A stretch of DNA of 64,000 nt from Lachnospiraceae bacterium (GTDB lineage Bacteria; Bacillota; Clostridia; Lachnospirales; Lachnospiraceae), in assembly GCA_017936785.1 (NCBI GenBank), contig JAGBEV010000061.1, forward strand, positions 28,823 to 92,822, given 5' to 3'. Shown here in pieces: positions 62,057 through 64,000 of the stretch. Position 1 is the stretch's first letter. Each line of letters starts with the position of its first letter. Below the pieces are notes generated by a model. That model saw nothing but the letters and a program-made list of their open reading frames with translations. It had not been told where the DNA came from and ran no database searches. The position numbers and the translations under genes are program-made.

Positions 62057-63373
62057 TTACAATATTCCATTACGCCAATCACATAGCCAGTCAACAAGCA
62101 TTTTCCCCATCTTCAAGCACCTTGTTATTTCTTCTAAATGTTCATTGTCTGGACTAGCAAAATTAATAACTAAATTTTTATTTCTTTTAAGTTCTTCAGC
62201 AATATCTTCTGTTTCATATGAATTCTCATAAATTTTATAATTCTCAATATTTATAGCATTAAATTTCTCTAAAATTTCGCCAAACATTTGACTCCTAATC
62301 TTTTCATAAGAATATCCCTTATCTTGAATATAATTTCTAAACTCATAAAATTCTCCATCATCTCTGTACACCGGAATAACTCGCAGAATCATTTCTTTCG
62401 CTTCCTTTGAATAACTTCCACAACAATACATAAAAACAAACTCAAACATAAGATATCGTAAACTATCTTTTATATAATATGGATTCCAATAATTCTCTGG
62501 TGGAATTATTTGCGTTCTTCCTTCATCAATAGATTCTATAGAACTCGAGAATAGTGGAATATCTTTATAATACAAGACAACTTTTTCACTATCTGAAAAA
62601 TCAGTATGATAACTTACATTGCAAAATGCAAACAAATAGTAAAATGGACTCCCTATATTTTTATCATTAATCCCACTTATCCTATTATTGACTTCACTAA
62701 CTTCCACATCATAGTCATCCGTAAAATGAATAGTATAATCTGGATCAAGCATATAGTAAAAAAACGAATCACGTATTCCATACTTATCTGATTCGTTATC
62801 AACGCTCTTCCAGTTCTCCAAATCTTTCAAATAGAATTGAGCACGTTGAGACGGATTATATAATAAACCCAAACGACGCTTCCACAATATTTCTGTGTCA
62901 TACAAATCAGCTGTTGAATTTTTAGGCGTATTGGTATCACCTTTACGTGTGTAAATAGCTCCTTTGAGTATTGATTTATTTTTAATAATATAATCTTCTA
63001 ATAAATAAAATGGAGTATTATTACTTTGTTTAATAATTATAACATCAATTTCCTGTTCTAATATTAAAATCGTCTTTATGTACACCTCCGGAATATACCC
63101 GCCAGCCCACTTAGGTTTTCGACTTAATAAATCAATCACATTTTGTTGGTTTTTTCGATTTTCACTTCCAACACCAATAACTTTATAAGTTCTATCTTCT
63201 ACTCCCAGTATAATATAACAATCGCGATTTGCCGGACTATTCGCCATACAAATAATATCATGAAGCAAATCCACATTGTTATTATGCCATTGCTGTTTAA
63301 AATCCCAATATACCCCCTCTGTATGACGCTCAATCAACTCCTGAATCTCACATTTAAATCTAGAATTATCCAT
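62057..63373 (-). CDS. AlbA_2/Schlafen-like ATP-binding-type protein (438 aa)
   Basis: N-terminal AlbA_2 domain with GVYWDFKQQWHN (about 20-31), DIICMANSPANRDCYIILGV and the loop EDRTYKVIGV, the fold shared with Schlafen proteins that bind nucleic acids. The remaining ~250 residues are not recognised. AT-rich relative to the chromosome. AGAGGAAGG precedes the ATG, which overlaps hsdS by 8 bases. Placed inside a type I restriction locus between hsdS and hsdR, it is probably an accessory defence gene. Confidence 0.78.
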   Translation of the reverse strand: MDNSRFKCEIQELIERHTEGVYWDFKQQWHNNNVDLLHDIICMANSPANRDCYIILGVEDRTYKVIGVGSENRKNQQNVIDLLSRKPKWAGGYIPEVYIKTILILEQEIDVIIIKQSNNTPFYLLEDYIIKNKSILKGAIYTRKGDTNTPKNSTADLYDTEILWKRRLGLLYNPSQRAQFYLKDLENWKSVDNESDKYGIRDSFFYYMLDPDYTIHFTDDYDVEVSEVNNRISGINDKNIGSPFYYLFAFCNVSYHTDFSDSEKVVLYYKDIPLFSSSIESIDEGRTQIIPPENYWNPYYIKDSLRYLMFEFVFMYCCGSYSKEAKEMILRVIPVYRDDGEFYEFRNYIQDKGYSYEKIRSQMFGEILEKFNAINIENYKIYENSYETEDIAEELKRNKNLVINFASPDNEHLEEITRCLKMGKMLVDWLCDWRNGIL

Positions 63374-64000
63374 TTTTCCTTCCTCTAAAATTAACATAAC
63401 ATTTTAAATCTGCATTTTGCAATTTGTGTATTATTAAATAAAATTTCAATTTGTCGACTTGGTGAACAAACGAAACAAACTCGTTTTGTATCTCTAATGG
63501 CGGCAACATTATATGCAATTTATTATATTTTCCAACATTAAAATGCTGTTGTGCCGCCCCACCAGTTCCCTCATCAATTTGTTTCTTCCCATGAGGCATA
63601 TTTGTAAAAGCACATAAATAGTATGGATTAACCAATTCACTGTTTGGATGTGCAATAATAATATCAATTGCATTGCATCCTTCATACTCCTTAGTTACTA
63701 CACATGCCGTTCCTGGTGCCCCCGACCTTACAATCAACAAATCGTTTTCCTTCAAAATAGACTTTGAATTCTTTTGGTGACCCTCTTGAGTAAAATAAAC
63801 CCAATCGCTATTCTTAATAAATCCCTCACCTACATTAAGAGAACGAAATGCTCTCACTCCATTTGCCTCATCTGTGTAATATTGTGATGGTTTGATAACT
63901 ACTCCAACCTGAACTTCTGCCACATCTTCAACATTAACAGTTTTCCATTTCTTTGAATTATTCTCATCTCCAAACATCTCCACAAATCGGGATTTGATTA
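63366..64000 (-). CDS. hsdS: Type I restriction S subunit (HsdS), second half, cut by window end
   Basis: The frame is open past 63983 to the window edge and begins with SRFVEMFGD, the well-known HsdS spacer before the second target-recognition domain. That domain follows (WKTVNVEDVAEVQVGVVIKP, GGAAQQHFNVGKYNKL, PPLEIQNEFVSFV). HsdS sets the DNA sequence recognised by the enzyme. The first half is missing from the window. The stop overlaps the AlbA_2 gene start by 8 bases. Confidence 0.9.
   Translation of the reverse strand, partial: IKSRFVEMFGDENNSKKWKTVNVEDVAEVQVGVVIKPSQYYTDEANGVRAFRSLNVGEGFIKNSDWVYFTQEGHQKNSKSILKENDLLIVRSGAPGTACVVTKEYEGCNAIDIIIAHPNSELVNPYYLCAFTNMPHGKKQIDEGTGGAAQQHFNVGKYNKLHIMLPPLEIQNEFVSFVHQVDKLKFYLIIHKLQNADLKCYVNFRGRKNG

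Overview
The window looks like chromosome of a Gram-positive anaerobe of the Clostridia, most likely a Lachnospiraceae gut commensal (inference). The signs are strong AAGGAGG-type ribosome sites before almost every gene, moderate GC, dgt-dnaG-rpoD-trmK order, DUF4125, suppressor-of-fused and Rpn proteins typical of that family, and ECF sigma/anti-sigma pairs. No rRNA and no CRISPR array were seen.

Layout. 1-8 kb: a cell-surface acylation region, with the end of an acyltransferase-3 protein and two MBOAT O-acyltransferases, each paired with a secreted SGNH/DHHW-type protein. A FUSC-HAD fusion and a NUDIX hydrolase lie between the pairs. 8-16 kb: housekeeping block on the minus strand (small ORF, dgt, dnaG, rpoD, trmK, Nif3-like, TGS-domain nucleoside kinase, then RNase P RNA). 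dnaG is split by a one-base frameshift. 16-25.6 kb: three ECF sigma/anti-sigma modules, one followed by a three-gene ABC (FtsX-type) transporter. 25.6-31.8 kb: a decayed HigBA toxin-antitoxin remnant, a GDSL esterase, DUF4125, a GerMN/RsiV-like lipoprotein, a low-GC zinc-ribbon gene and a HEAT-repeat protein.

31.8-40.4 kb: an unusual operon holding a solute-binding protein with Asp-box domain, two sugar-type ABC permeases, an HlyD-type adaptor and a MacB-like membrane protein, with no ATPase. It diverges from an OmpR-type two-component system, and the shared promoter region carries 11-bp-phased direct repeats. 40.4-45.2 kb: SUFU-domain protein, Rpn nuclease, and a HAD-ROK-MFS sugar operon with a palindromic candidate operator. 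45.2-47.9 kb: a degraded mobile island with a metalloid cassette (ArsR, ArsP-like permease, an 11-cysteine small protein, KTR protein) and debris of what may be a mobilisation protein.

47.9-57.3 kb: a ten-gene Mrp/Mbh-like cation/proton antiporter operon with four separate antiporter-type (NuoL/M/N-like) subunits and no hydrogenase or Nuo hydrophilic arm. 57.3-58.7 kb: membrane protein, tRNA-Ala(CGC) and a double ACT protein. 58.7-64 kb: part of a type I restriction-modification locus (hsdR, an AlbA_2/Schlafen-like gene, and hsdS cut by the window edge).
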